A stretch of DNA of 64,000 nucleotides from Stictocephala bisonia (lineage: Eukaryota > Arthropoda > Insecta > Hemiptera > Membracidae): positions 488,347 through 552,346 of the forward strand of contig JAQJVL010000005.1 of the NCBI GenBank assembly GCA_035578905.1, in the 5' to 3' direction. A program made the translations under genes and the position numbers. The notes under the pieces are model-generated. The model did not search any database. It had not been told where the DNA came from and worked only from the letters and a program-made list of their open reading frames with translations. This document shows positions 47,250-60,084 of this stretch, in pieces; the first letter of the stretch is position 1; every line of letters starts with the position of its first letter.

Positions 47250-48597
47250 GTAAGGTTAGCCTATAGCTTGGGCATGAGTTACTGTACATAGTTGTAAACG
47301 TCTGTTTGCGCTGGACACAGCCAATGTGAATGCCCCCCACCCTCCCGCACGTAAGCCGTAGCAAGCTTGCGGTTAGAATCATTCCACTGGTCGCAGAGTG
47401 CTAACTCACTGCACATAGGCTGCAAATAGCTGCATAGAGGCGTGCATTGCAGCCCCTGATAGGAGAATTTTTGTCTTCACAATGAATCAGTGTTGAAGCA
47501 AAGGATTTGTCATGGTAAGCTGATTTAGATTTAAATTAGAGGGTAGTTTTCAATTGTTCTGATGTTATTACTATCGAAAGGTATATTAGTTGACATTCAA
47601 AGCAAGACTTGTGTGGTTTAATTGGGACAGCTATTACATGAATTAATTTTAAGAGTCACTGAAATCATTTGCATCAAATATCCATTTCTATTGTTTGTTC
47701 ATTTATTATTTTGTCCTAGTAAAAGAGAGCACAATTTGTTTCAAAAACAATAAAGATACCTATATGTTAAATGGGATAGTATATTTATGATTACTCTTTT
47801 CAATTGTTTTTTGCTTGTTTCTAAATTGAGTGATAGTTATAAAGGCCTTGCTGGTAATCACCCCTTTTTAGAAACGTGTACTTAAAATGCCAAATTGATC
47901 AATGAAAAAAAATCTGGCTGTACAAAATTTGATGGATAAATAAATGTAATTTGTTTTATATATGTTTCTGCACTATTATATAGTTAAGCTCATTCAAACA
48001 GACATTTTACCCTTTAAAATTCAGAATTTGGATTATCTCTTTCTCATTCTTCACAGGGATTAACTAGAAACAAATGTTGATTTCTCAAGTGCCCAATATT
48101 GATTATATTGTTGATAGTTTTTGTTCTATTTATTATATCAAATACAATTGGTCGTAGATCAGTTGTTTCAAGGCATCTAACTGATTTGAATGTTTGTATA
48201 ATTTTATTAAAATGTACATTTAACTCATGTTCAAACAAGCAAACGAGATACATACCTTGAAACTGTAGATCTGTACACTAAAGAACATATACACGCTAAT
48301 TTTCATCAAGTTATCTAAAAATATTCAGAAATAACAACTATTTTTATCAACAAAAATGGCGTTTATGCAGTTTTGAACTTATGTTTATGTGAACTTTTTT
48401 CTTTATATAGATTGCAAGAAATTACCCCTTGAAGTTTAGGAATGTAATTTTTATGTTAAATAATATATAGGGTGATATGTATACTTACAGTAAGTATAAA
48501 TATCAATAAAACCTTATACAATGTTTAACTTAATTTAGCAGTATGATGTTATTCTGTAAGTTTTCGCTGAGGTTTTGCTCCTTAATATTCATTAGAT

Positions 48598-49251
48598 CAG
48601 TGATTCCCAACCTTTGGTCCGCGGTGCAAGGCTGAAGTGGTCTATCAAGTAGGCTCTAGATAAATGATTTATTATTATGTCATTGCGAAATAAAAAGACA
48701 GTGTAATTTTCACTGTACATTTCTTTCAATGCAAAATTTCTTTGAGAAAGTTATTTTGTGGTAAAGTAGAATTATATTTAATGCCTGATAAGGGATTTAA
48801 TGTTATAACATTTTAAAACACTTGCAACATTTTAGTGTTTGGCTATTTCCTCTCAATGTTTATTCTTGTAAGAATAAGATTAATAAGGTAATTTTCTGCC
48901 GCATCAATATGATTTTTTGAAGCCAAATATTGAAACAATACTTGCTAGTGAACTGCAAGACTTAAGACAGACGCTGAGAGATTGAGTGTTTTAATCTCAG
49001 CCTTTCATTTTGTTTGCACACTTTACACTTGTAAGGAAGTTTTTTATGATACATTACTTACTTACTGTATACGGTACTATTTTTATACTGTTTTATGTTT
49101 GCAATTTATTTAAATGTAAGTAATATTTTATTATGTAAAAGGTTTTTTCTTATATTAATTTAAATAATCTAAAAAAGAATTGTGGTTTGCCGATACTGTA
49201 TGATTATGAAGTGTCTAGTGGTCCTTGGGAGTAAAAGGTAGGGAACCACTG
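48598..49251. mobile_element. Charlie-like hAT non-autonomous element
   Basis: The left end is CAGTGATTCCCAACCTTTGG and the right end, reversed, is CAGTGGTTCCCTACCTTTTA. Ends of the CAGTGGTTC.CAACCT type are characteristic of Charlie/hAT elements. Flanking octamers are CATTAGAT (48590-48597) and CATTAGGC (49252-49259), a decayed 8-bp duplication with two differences. There is no coding capacity; the length is 654 bp. Confidence 0.85.
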
Positions 49252-51261
49252 CATTAGGCATTAAATATATCAGGAAAAGTTTATAGCAATCCAGACATTA
49301 GGCTGGTTGTACAATCAAGTACTTATTGTCTTCAAGAAACTAAAGTTAAAAATAATCCCAATGTTAGGCAGTGTGTAACAGATGTAGAGAAACTTTATTT
49401 CTTCTGTCTATCAATTACTAGGAACAGTAATTTAATCTCAAAAAATTGAAAGTTTTTGCTATTCACTTTGTCACTGTTATTTTGTTCATCTAATCTGGGC
49501 TGAATCGTGCACAGCCTAATACAGATAATAATTTTGCCACTTGATGTCACCATGATCGTTGCAGAACTATCAAGGTTCTACCGTATTAGAATTGCCATAA
49601 ATCCTGTTATATACATTATTACACCATACATAACATGTACATATTTTGCAGTTATGTATGTTTACTTTCAATATGTTATTTGTTAGATTAATGTGATACA
49701 AGTCGAAACAGTTCTAATAATTTTATTGTTACCTACATAAAAAATAGTATATAGGTAAAAATAGTAGTTAATATAATACATTTTTTACACTTTGAAAGCC
49801 GTAGGATTCCTCCTGCAGAATTCAGTGCTTTGACCATTCATTATATCCAGCTCACTAGATTAGTCTATAATATATTTTATGCAGTTTTTATTTCCTTTTA
49901 ACATGACAACAAAGTTTTACCTATGTACTTTCCAAATAATATCATAATTAATTAGCGTATTATATTTTATAGAAATTACGTGTAAGTAAAATGTCACAAT
50001 ACACAAGTTGAACACAACGTAAGTACAAGAAGGTAAAAATGTTATGGCGAACCACTTTAGTGCAAATATATCTTTACTATTTATAGATATATTTGCTTCA
50101 CAAATATTGTTTTTAATATTCTTCTCCACCCAATAACTATTTAAATTTCCACATGATTTTTAACTATTAGTTCTAAATTTTTGAACATGAACCCATACAG
50201 AATTGATGATTCATAACTCTAGCATAAAATATACAAATATTTAAAATTGGTATTTTTAACTAGTAATTGGTGAATATGTGCCAACAGGTCTTATTCATAA
50301 ACAATAGGACAGATTAACAAGTTGCAAACGTACAAAACAACCATTTACTGCTCTTCTTACTAAGGAAGGTTTCATTGGCTCAGACAGTTAATGACCCGTG
50401 ACATTGTTTTGTACTCAGTTAACTTATAATCCCTATACAGTTAACCTATCCAGATTTGACAAATTCCATCAAATCCACTAAAAAATAAATAACAATTTGG
50501 CAATTAATGAATTGCCTTCAAACATATGGACACTGCCACATGATCTCCGTATCATATTTTTCTGGTGCGGTGACAAACAAGAGAGAACAAAGAGAATTTC
50601 ACTTTTAGCATATTTGATTGCTTTGAAGGTGAAGAAGAGTTAATAAACAATGTTTTTACAGGGTACTGAAAAGGAAAACTCAAGTGAAGAAACTATCAGA
50701 GAATAATAAGTGACAGAGTACAATAACAAAACTTAACAATTAAAATTTTCTGTCTTGCAGTAATAATAAAAAAATTGCAAGTTCAGGAAAAATCATTTAA
50801 AAAATTTGTTTTTGATTACTTATTTTTGCATAATTATGAGTGTGTTTTATAAGACAGGATCTAAAATATATATATTTAAACCTTAGTAGATAATGTTTTA
50901 CGATTTCAGTTTTGTTTAGTTCATTTTTAAGTGAAAAATAGGAAATCTTTTTTTAGATTCTTCTTGTCATAATTGTTATTTATGCTTCCATCTTCACTTA
51001 TAATCTTATAAAATAATGGTGTTGCTCTTTCTTATTTACTTTTTGACAAATCATTCCCTATTTTTGTCACCTTATTTCAGTCATATATACACTGTTTTCA
51101 GGCAGAACCTGTTAAGTGATAGCATACAAATTATTTTATGTGTTTACTGCATTATATGTCATCTTTGTTTAGCACATGCTTGAATTGTCCAATTCACTTT
51201 TCTCTTTTATATGTGAAAACTTTCTGTTAATTTTAATTTTTTTTAAATCTATAAACAATAT

Positions 51262-51827
51262 ACAGGATGTCCAGACGTATCTGAACCAAGCTTGCAGGTG
51301 TAATATCTGATGTCAAAATTATAAAACAAATATCACCCTTCTCTTTCTGTGTATTAGCTTATTTGTTTCCTAAATACGTATATATTTTATTCTTAAAGCC
51401 AAAGAGATAATTTAAAACTTTAATTTCTATTTTTTTACTAAAGTGTACATATTAATAATTTGTATAATATTTCACTCATGGTTTAAAATAGTGATTATTT
51501 TAAAATTTAAAAGTCTTAAATAACTGCTCTTTTTAAACCAGAATTTTGTTTATAAACATTTTGTTAGTTAATTTATATTAGAAGATAAAATTTAACATGT
51601 TTGACTATAGTGATGAAAATAGATGAATTTTATTAACAATTGATTAATTTCGGTGCAATAAATAAACATGTTAAACTCACAATCAGTAATGTTTTAGTCA
51701 CAATAGTGTTTTTATTAAAAACAATCAATCTCAATAACTAAAGTATGGGTTTGTATGACATTTTGTGTATATTTTGATTAAGAAATGGTTTAGTTAAATC
51801 TGGTCAATTAAATCTTGGACATCCTGT
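51262..51827. mobile_element. Possible Tc1/mariner-type MITE
   Basis: ACAGGATGTCCAGA at the left and, reversed, ACAGGATGTCCAAGATTT at the right form an inverted pair about 566 bp apart. A TA precedes the left end, but no clean duplication was seen at the right. The interior is AT-rich and non-coding. The short repeat and lack of a clear duplication keep this tentative. Confidence 0.45.
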
Positions 51828-52743
51828 TTAATTCTTGTTATACACAATAAATACATGTTTATATTTAAGAAAGTAATACAATTAGGTTCTCTAAAGAACA
51901 ATAAAGGACTAAACAAATTAATATATACATAGCAAACAAATAGAGCTCAAGCATCCACAGAAAATGATAAAGGAATCTGAGATAAAAAATGTAATCTAGC
52001 CTCTCTTGCTTGCGTACTTGGGGTTTTTAATAACAAACAGTGGAACTGGGCTCATAGCTCATAGTCTTCTGTTTATTTTATTTGATCAATTATTGTTGCA
52101 ATTTATCCCCATAAAATCAAGTAATTTATAAATTAAAAAGTACTATTAAATAATATCCATTTATAAATTGCCTTTCAACGTATTTTTTCTTTTGTGTACA
52201 AGTATAGATAGTAAGGTGTTATTCAGTGAATTGAAATGGTTACTTACATTTTCTACTCAGATGTTCACCTTAAAAACAATGTACATTGCACCAAAATAAA
52301 TAAGACAATTATTACTGAAAGATAATAATTTGATGAGTAAAATTAAACAAATAAATATGTCGATTTTTCAGACATTGAATGAAAAGACAATCTTATTTGG
52401 GGATAAAATAAAATGTGTATAACATGGTTTAATTGTATGAAAGTTAATGCATTTAAATTTTTTAATTGATTTACTATGTGAAAAAAGATAGTGCTAAATC
52501 AATATTTTATAGTTATAGTTCTCTTTTAAAGCCTGGTAAATTTTTAAACACCATATTCATTTGATTGAAATTAAACCTAAGTAAGGCTTCTCGTGATTTA
52601 AAATAACATTTTGCGTTATTTTTCACTTGTGTTTTCCCTGCCATTCATATAAAATGAGTTGGCTTATTCAAAAAGTGTGTATCCTTGTGTTTCTGTATGT
52701 TTTTACTAATGCGTTTCCTGTTGCATGCATTCCCCATCTTCAG

Positions 52744-52779
52744 AAGCTAAAAAGATGCGCAAGAAGAAGAGTTTGACAG
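52744..52779 (+). CDS. PMCA: PMCA microexon at splice site A (36 nt)
   Basis: The 36-nt exon has a CTTCAG acceptor and an ACAG/GTGACT donor, phase 1 in and out. It encodes (E)AKKMRKKKSLT plus one base. Its length is a multiple of three, so inclusion or skipping preserves the frame. It falls exactly where vertebrate PMCAs have alternative splice site A, between the actuator domain and TM3, a region that in vertebrates binds acidic phospholipids. The strongly basic residues fit that role. Whether it is skipped in this species cannot be told from DNA alone. It was identified by phase, position and composition. Confidence 0.85.
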
Positions 52780-54289
52780 GTGACTTGGTTTGCCTTTTCT
52801 TGTTTAGAAATAACTGGTAGAACTCAGCAGCGTGAACCTGTGGAGCATGACTTTGCTGTGTAGTCCAGTTGATTTAATAGTGCTTTGAATAATGCTACCG
52901 TAGCTGTCACTACTTGTAGCATCTATTATCTCTGCTGCTCTACTTCTTGTTGGTTTTGATTAGTTTTTGTGTGTGTAAAAAAGAGTAATAAAATAATACA
53001 GATTAAATAAAATTGTAGATAATCAAGTTCTAAATATTCAGTGTTTACAATAAACAGACAGGTAAATGTGATGATACCCAGTACGTAGTGTGGCTTTCCA
53101 AACTGTAGTGTAGATAGTTAGTTGCCCGTTTTCAGGCTCAGAATGTCTTCTCGCACACCACTTCTCGCTACACACTTGTAAGGTATTTAGAATGTAATGG
53201 AACAGTTGTTTTATTTGTGGTCAATTAATTTTTTTCTATTCATATTTTAATTGGATATTTAATTTGATTTCCAATTCATTAACACTTTGTTGCCGTGATC
53301 AAAACTGCAGTTCTGATCCTTAGCGCAGAAACGCTATTTACTGTATGAATGTTAATTTGGGAACTTGGAATATAGTATAAATATTTGTTACGACTTTATT
53401 TAGCTATTATAACCTAAATGCTGAAATTTTGCTGCCACACGACATACAATTTTATTCCAGTGAGTTGGACATTTCCCAATGGTTATCCCTTTAAGTGTTT
53501 TTCACACGTTTTCCCTTAATGGTTATTTTTGTACATTGTTGAAACTTATGTCTCTAGTTAATTTCAACTTAACAACAGAATGGTATGTAAGCGCACATGG
53601 GACCAACCACGTATACATTCCGCCATGTTACATTGGTGCTACAATCACCTAAATTTTTTTTAATAGACTCAGTAATAATAGATTAAAAAATATTATTTTC
53701 AATACCTGTTTCAAAACAAAAAAGCTAAAAACCATAAGCTCAATCGTGTTAACAAATATGACTGCACACAGTGCCCATGGGTGTAGGCCACAAACAGGGT
53801 GAGCAGCAGCAAATGTGTTGAGTCAATAATTGTTGGAGACTTAACTGCATTGTTGGCGCACAAATTATGTGAACCTGAGTTTGAAGGCTGTTTACTAAGA
53901 AACTAAGAGACCTATGAAAAATCCAGTTACACCATTGTTTCCTTGTTTATTTTTACATTTTAATATATGTATTTTAAAATTTTATTTTAAGTTTTAATAA
54001 TTTGTATCCTAGTTGAGACAAAAAATAGAACCGGAATTTTTACTTATAATCGTTAATCAACTTTACATTTTGATTACTCAAAAACCTGTTGTATCACATT
54101 CAAATGTTAATACACATTTGCCAGATATGTTTTCTATAAGTTCTATACATTTCAGAATTGTCATTGAAAATAGGGCTTATCAATTTCCTGAATTAATTAA
54201 CCCTATGTCCGCGGAGTTAAGTTTGCTAGATTTTAAAAGAACACTTATTTATGTAAAAAAATTAATATTCATTGAATTCAAAGTTAACT

Positions 54290-54970
54290 TTAAGTTTTAG
54301 GATCATAATGGAACATAACAAAGTTGCCTTCATTTTTTGTGATTATAGATGTTTCTAATGCCTTAACTATTTGGATATTCTTTAGTAATTCACTGTTGGG
54401 AATAACATTTCCACTTCGTAATGGGGATAAAATCATACATATATCCATTTTAATGTCTCCTAGCACATGAATTTTGAGACCATATTTTGTAGATTTCTTG
54501 GGATTGTACACTCCAAAGCTAACTTAACCCTTGAACAAAATGGCGCTCTCATCAACTGAGACACATGCACTTGGTGAATAAAATAATGTAGATATTTTTT
54601 TCATGTGTTCCAAGATTGGTGACACGAGAAAACCTGTTTGGAGTAGTAGTATTGTTATTTTATTTGCGATGGAAATGGAGATTCCAAAAAATATTTTAAA
54701 ACTCATCTTTGTTGAAGACAGCACCAAAAATTAAGGTATATGGCCATCCCTTGCTGTAGTAAAGTGAATGCATTTAGGTCAACCTGGGTAATGTCCTTCC
54801 ATTTTCTTAATCTTGACTTTGGTGAAAGGTTTGCTGACTGTCATTTATTTTCATACATATTTGTCTCATTACAAATATCTTCCATGATATTGTCATTAAA
54901 AAAACAACGAAAAATACTCAAAAGGGTCAGTATCTACAGCAAAAGACTGAGGAAGTGTTGGGTTTGAACT
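54290..54970 (-). pseudogene. piggyBac transposase (DDE_Tnp_1_7-like) relic
   Basis: On the minus strand, N- to C-terminal: DNIMEDICNETNMYENK (usual ETN.YA), SRLRKWKDITQVDLNAF, then TKMSFKIFFGISISIANK, SPILEHMKK, SPSACVSVDESAILFKG, and after one in-frame TAA, YNPKKSTKYGLKIHVLGDIK. The DES..FKG and NPKKP.K.GIK signatures are diagnostic of piggyBac/PGBD proteins. The TAA sits where FKGR normally has Arg. Other small frameshifts occur near 54730 and 54840. It is clearly dead. Confidence 0.8.
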
Positions 54971-55007
54971 CACGCTATAGATTGGGATAGTGTGATTGTA
55001 GCCGAAA

Positions 55008-55193
55008 TCATTGTAGCCGAAACCCCCCCCCCCCTAGCAGGGGCCGAGGGTGTTTTTTATCTATTTTTGGCGGGAGAGATGAATTAGACACTATGCCAGA
55101 GGGACCTGGAGTTGGTAATTGAGCTGTGGCAGTGTTTGAAACATTTACAACACTTTCGCACTCACTGTAATTTGAAAAATTGTCCAAAGTCAA
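55008..55193 (-). pseudogene. Possible N-terminal part of the piggyBac relic
   Basis: A 61-codon frame begins MTLDNFSNYSECESVVNVSN, is Ser/Asn/Pro-rich, and lies upstream of and in the same direction as the transposase core. It fits the variable N-terminal region of piggyBac proteins but has no diagnostic motif. Its end runs into a 12-C tract (55023-55034) and a short tandem duplication of ATTGTAGCCGAAA (from about 55005). Confidence 0.35.
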
Positions 55194-57570
55194 ATCTTTA
55201 TCCTCACTTCATGTTTCAAAATCGTAGAATGTGCTTGAAAATGATGCATTCAATATGCCTATCACAAAATCGTTAGAATCTAAATTTTCTGGAAATTCCG
55301 TTGTTCATAACAATCAATACACAGTCTATTTATAGTCTATACACACAGTGTCATATGGCTTTGTAAAAGCAAGTTGACATTGACCCGTTGTCGACACTGC
55401 AACATTGCCCTGGCTTTGACCTGCTCCTGTGCTAATTTATTAAACTATTTAAAACAAATCAATTTAAAATCACTGTATTTACTCATGCATATAGAAGTAA
55501 TGTATCATAACTATTAATATTATACGTATTTACAACTTGATAAAGCAATTAATTTTACCCGTCACTAGAAGGCAAGAATTAATTGATTCCGGATTGATAA
55601 GAACTTTTTTTTGTTAAGTTGAAATTCACCCTCGCATAAGCACTGCGCCTGACCAAGGGTTAGTGACAATGCACCAACTCATGAGGGTAAAGAAAAACAA
55701 GCTAAGCGGGAAAATTTCTTTATTACAAAAAAATTAATTGGAAATAGAAAAGAATTGTTATCAAAAGAAAATTACAAAAAACTGAAAGTTAAAAACCCAG
55801 AATATTAACCTAAAAATTACAGACTACCTTGGACTGTTGGTCGTTTGTCAAGATTTCCAAAACATATGCAAACTTCAGATTCAATGCCTTGATGCTAAGA
55901 AAAAAAATTAGAAAACAAGAAACAAAATGGATAACAGTGAAAAGTACTTGCAAACAGAATATCTAAAAATATGGCAGTATATGAATATAGGTCTATGGAA
56001 AATAAATAATATCTGAAAATACAGTTTAGCCATGCATAAAAATAAATAATAAAAAATAAACAACTATTACAACTAAATAAAAGACAGAAAAAGCATTAAG
56101 TAACATTATAAAATAAAAAGCGTAATAAACATCTGAAAAATCAATAATAATAAATACCTCTACAAATTAACATAAAATGAAAAAGTTTAAAATAGCACCT
56201 CTATTTAACCAAGGCATTGGCAACAAAATTAGAGGTGTGCCAATTTAGAAACCAAAATTTAAAAATTTTTAATAACGACAGAATCCTGTTGGTGGGACAA
56301 GGCGGCTCCAAATTAGAAAGTTAACAGTATTACAAAGACCCAAGAACCTAATTACTTACAAAAACTCAAGTAACAACAAACAAGTATTAAATTAAACAAA
56401 TAAAAAATAAAATAAATCAAAATTCCCTCTATGAACTAATTACCCCGTCCTGAAAAGTTCAAAAACAAAACCAAAATGTCCCTCAAAATTGCACAACTAC
56501 GTCCATATGTCCACTGGAACTCTTGAACAACATGCCTGGATAATCGCCAAGAGAAGGAAGTTGAAAAATATATATGGGTCGATATCACCTGCATGTAATG
56601 TACAATGCAATCTAGTAAAACTCTTGTACCTACTTTTTTGTTCTAAAAATTAGGATAAAATTACTAAAACTAAAATAAAAATGTTATAACATAAATTAAA
56701 CAAGGAAAACAATGGTGTTTTTAACCTTCAATCTTGAAATCTTGAGTACACATAATTTCTGTGCCGACATTAAAACAAAATTTAAGAATACAGTTCATTA
56801 ACCCAAGATTAAGATTTTAAAAATATGTACCTGATTTTCATGTTTGAATATTATTTAATTTCAAATTATATTGAATTAACGTTAAACGTGCAAATCAGGT
56901 AAATGCCTTAAAACCACAGATTCAGGGTTAAGATTCAATTTTAATGTTGTTCCTGGTATTATAAGTTCTGTATGTAAATTGGTTTTGAAGATTAATAGTT
57001 AGTAAACGAGTTTTTAAATTTATAGTAAATGTTTTCTGTTTGTATTATATTATAAAAATAACTATACAGTGCTCAATTACTTTTTAGTATAACCTCTCCT
57101 TTATTTTTAATTCTGAAAAATATTTAGTAATAACTATTTTACAATTTGAAATAAAAGTTAGCGAAGCGTGTCCTGCTGTTCATTGTGCTGAGTTCAAATA
57201 TAAGCTACTTATTCATAATGATAACATTTTAAGTATAACTATTATGGTATTGCTTTGAAGAAATTGCTCATACTTCTTTACAAGTTTAATTTTTATTCAA
57301 CAACATGTTTAATAATTATAATTTATAATGGGATCAAAAATAAATTCTCAAAATGAAAAATATGTAATAAAATTGCATTAACTAAAATTAATTAAATGTT
57401 AGCTGACAACAAACCATACAATATTTGTGTATTGAGACACAATTTTTACATTAACTGTATTAAACAACAATCAATTTGGTTTATTATCACAGCATACAGA
57501 AACAGCCATTGCACTCAAACTAAGCAATCACTCATCTACCCATACTATACATTATAAATGTCTAACTCAC

Positions 57571-58015
57571 ATTGCTCATCTGTCAACAGACAAGATTCTT
57601 ACTGTATCCACACTCTAAAAGCCCACTTTAGAGTCAATAAACATTTTAATTCAAACCAATCCAGGACAGTAGAGGACTCCATTGACATAACATTGCCATC
57701 TGTCAACACACAAAATACTACTTACTGTATCCACACTCTAAAAGCCCACTATAGAGTCAATAAACATTTTAATTCATAACCAATCCAGGACACTAGAGGA
57801 CTCCATTGACATAACATTGCCATCTGTCAACACACAAAATACTACTGTATCCACACTCTAAAAGCCCACTATAGAGTCAATAAACATTTTAATTCATAAC
57901 CAATCCAGGACACTAGAGGACTCCATTGACATAACATTGCCATCTGTCAACACTCAAGATACTTACTGTGTCCACACTCTTGAAACCCATTGTAGACAGT
58001 ACAGGACTCCATTAC
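57571..58015. repeat. 120-bp tandem repeat, about 3.7 copies
   Basis: The CATCTGTCAACA block recurs near 57579, 57699, 57823 and 57943. The unit also includes GTATCCACACTCTAAAAGCC, AGAGTCAATAAACATTTTAA and CAGGACACTAGAGGACTCC. The central copies are nearly identical and the last is divergent. An open frame at 57558-57779 is a by-product of the repeat. Confidence 0.92.
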
Positions 58016-58291
58016 CACCATATTGAGGTGTGATATTTTTTATTTGTGTCTTAATAATAATCTGTTTTTCGTTAAACTACATTTATTTATTATTTTATTA
58101 TCTGATCTCTTCTGTTTAATCATAAGTTTTATGCAATTATATATGTTTGTTTATCTGTAACTGTTTAGATATTAATGTTTATCTTGGTAAATTTTTATAA
58201 CTTTTAAAATAATTGTACGGATATGGATAACAATTTTTCAGCACTGTAGTTAATTTTATTTACAGTAGAGTCTTATTCTACATAATTAAAA

Positions 58292-58600
58292 AGGTAGGTC
58301 TCATGCAGGTGGTAAATAGCCGGCTCGTCTTCTCCGGCAAGCTTGTGCAGGCAGTAAATAACCTGCTCGTCTTTTCCGGTAGGTCTTGTGCAGGTAGTAA
58401 ATAGCCTGCTCGTCTTTCCGATAAGTCTTGTGCGGGCAGTAAATAGTATGTTAGTCTTTTTTAGCAAGTCTTGCCTAGGTTGTAAGTAGTGCAGGTTGTT
58501 AATAGCCTGCTCATCTTTCTGGCAAGTCTCGTGCAGGTAGTAAATAGCCTGCTTGTCTTTTCCGGAAAGTCTCATGTGGGCTGTAAATAGCCCGCTTTTC
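58292..58600. repeat. ~42-bp minisatellite, about 7 copies
   Basis: The unit is approximately AGGTCTTGTGCAGGTAGTAA followed by ATAGCCTGCTCGTCTTTTCC GGT. Length varies slightly between copies (about 40-44 bp). The minus-strand 114-codon frame over this array is repetitive and is not treated as a gene. Confidence 0.9.
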
Positions 58601-58811
58601 CCATAAGGGTTAAACAATTTTCTGCAAATTATTTTGAATTTATTATCTGTAATAGATGCAACTCTTATGCATTGATTTATGTAATTTAAATCATGGGTTT
58701 AAATTAGTTAGTTTTGGTGATATAGTATTTTTGGAAAATCTTAGCCTGCACTCTTTCCTAATGTTCTGCTATTTTCCACAAATCTTATCTTTATTTCATT
58801 TCTGGTTTTTA

Positions 58812-60084
58812 CAAGGGTCATTTTTAAGGTAAAAACCGATTGTGCATCGTGCCCGCGCCTCCCCGGTCAGGTGACGTCCATTCAATGTCAGCTCTTACTG
58901 GCCTGTCTCCGTCAAAGCCGCCATTACGTTTCACGTCTCTGCCAATGCTGGTTGTGTGGTTATACTGCTTTGTTTGTCCCCATGTCAATCAATAATTAGG
59001 CCGACTGTGAAGTATGCTCAGTTATTCGGTTTTTAAACGCATAAAATGTTCGTCCTGCTGAAATTCACCGACAGCTTTTTGAAGCATATGGTGAGCGTGT
59101 TATGAATGATGGAAATGTGCGAAAATGGTGTAGGCTTTTTAATGAAGGAAGAACAAGTGTTCATGACGAAGAACGACCTGGACGGTACTGTCATCAATGA
59201 AGAGTGGCACAAAAAGTTGATGAGGAAATTCGCCAAAATCTGTGCTTCACTATTGACGAACTTAGTTCGTAATTTCCCCAAGTTTCAAGATCAGTAGTTA
59301 ACAACATTGCTACTAAAAACTGCATTACAAACAAATGTTTGCGAGATGGGTGCCAAAAATGTTGACACAAGAACACAAAGCAAAGCATATGGCACATTCT
59401 TTGTCCTTTTTCGAGCACTATCACAGAGATGGCGATGAGTTCTTAAGTCACATTATGATCGGCGGTGAGACGTGGGTTGCATACTATACTCCTGAGACGA
59501 AACGTCAATCCAGCGAATGGTATCATTTAAACTCCCCGATGAAACCAAGAAAATTTAAGTAAGAACCTTCAACAAGAAAAATCATGGCCACGGTTTTTTG
59601 AAACAAAAGGGTATTCTTCTGATAGACTTACTGCCACGAGGAATGACAGTAAATGCTGAAAGATATTGCAAAACATTATTGAAGCTTAGGCGTACTATTC
59701 AAAACTGCTGGTGGGGCCTGCTCTCTAGCGGCGTCATTCTGCTTCACGACAAAGCTCGGCCTCATGTTGCGGCAAGGACACAGACGCAACCGGACTAGTT
59801 TTTCTGGGAAATACTGGATCATCCACCATACAGTCCTGAATTAGCACCATAGAATTTTCATCTTTTTCCAAAACTTGGAAAATGATGACATGTTGAAAGA
59901 AACAGTTACGGCAGGAGAGTTCTTTGATGATGGGATCCAAAATCTGGTACCACGACTTCAAAAATGTGTCGATGTTAATGGTGACTACATATAAAAGTGA
60001 AAAATGTTCATATTTTAGTTTGTGATATCATTTATATCCATAAATAAAGTTTTAGAAAGGTTTTTACTTTAAAAATGACCCTCG
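58812..60084 (+). mobile_element. mariner element, near full length, inactive
   Basis: The terminal inverted repeats are CAAGGGTCATTTTTAAGGTA on the left and, reversed, CGAGGGTCATTTTTAAAGTA on the right. Both continue AAAACC. TA duplications flank it (58810-58811 and 60085-60086). The length, 1273 bp, is the normal size of a complete mariner. The transposase is on the + strand and broken. Confidence 0.95.
59010..59990 (+). pseudogene. mariner transposase pseudogene
   Basis: Order across frames: VRPAEIHRQLFEAYGERVMN, NVRKWCRLFNEGRTSVHDEE, RPGRY, IDELSS, FPQVSRSVVNNIATKN, ARWVPKMLTQEHKAKHMA, IMIGGETWVAYYTPE, GILLIDLLPRGMTVNAERYC, SSGVILLHDKARPH, ILDHPPYSPELAP, and NFHLFPKL. This is a complete mariner transposase layout (paired HTH domains, then DD34D catalysis). 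The first catalytic Asp (GDETW) is Gly, the second (LLHD) is kept, and the third (SPDLAP) is Glu. Frameshifts and stops also occur near 59195, 59300, 59560 and 59796. Confidence 0.93.

Larger units (their letters stand above)
47250..52743 (+). other. PMCA intron 5
   Basis: This is a phase-1 intron of 5494 bp. Just after the donor is a GC-richer stretch (47280-47470). It also contains a Charlie-like hAT element (48598-49251) and a possible MITE with GGATGTCCA ends (51262-51827). The remainder is very AT-rich with no coding signal. Confidence 0.8.
54201..55659 (-). mobile_element. piggyBac-like element relic
   Basis: The left end is TTAA followed by CCCTATGTCCGCGGAG. The right end, reversed, is CTAA followed by CCCTTGGTCAGGCGCAG. 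The ends are imperfect inverted repeats, and the right flank TTAG is one change from TTAA. The interior holds a broken transposase on the minus strand, in the orientation the ends permit. The length (1459 bp) implies internal loss relative to autonomous copies. Terminal assignment is moderately certain and the transposase content is stronger. Confidence 0.65.

Noticed and set aside
47023..47382. 119-codon minus-strand frame
   Set aside because: It is the antisense shadow of the PMCA exon at 47115-47249.
53279..53302. TTAACACTTTGTTGCCG as another piggyBac-type end
   Set aside because: It resembles the TTAA-type ends, but no inverted partner was found within a plausible distance.
58273..58617. 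114-codon minus-strand repetitive frame
   Set aside because: It is the translation of the ~42-bp minisatellite; unit length varies and no start or domain is supported.
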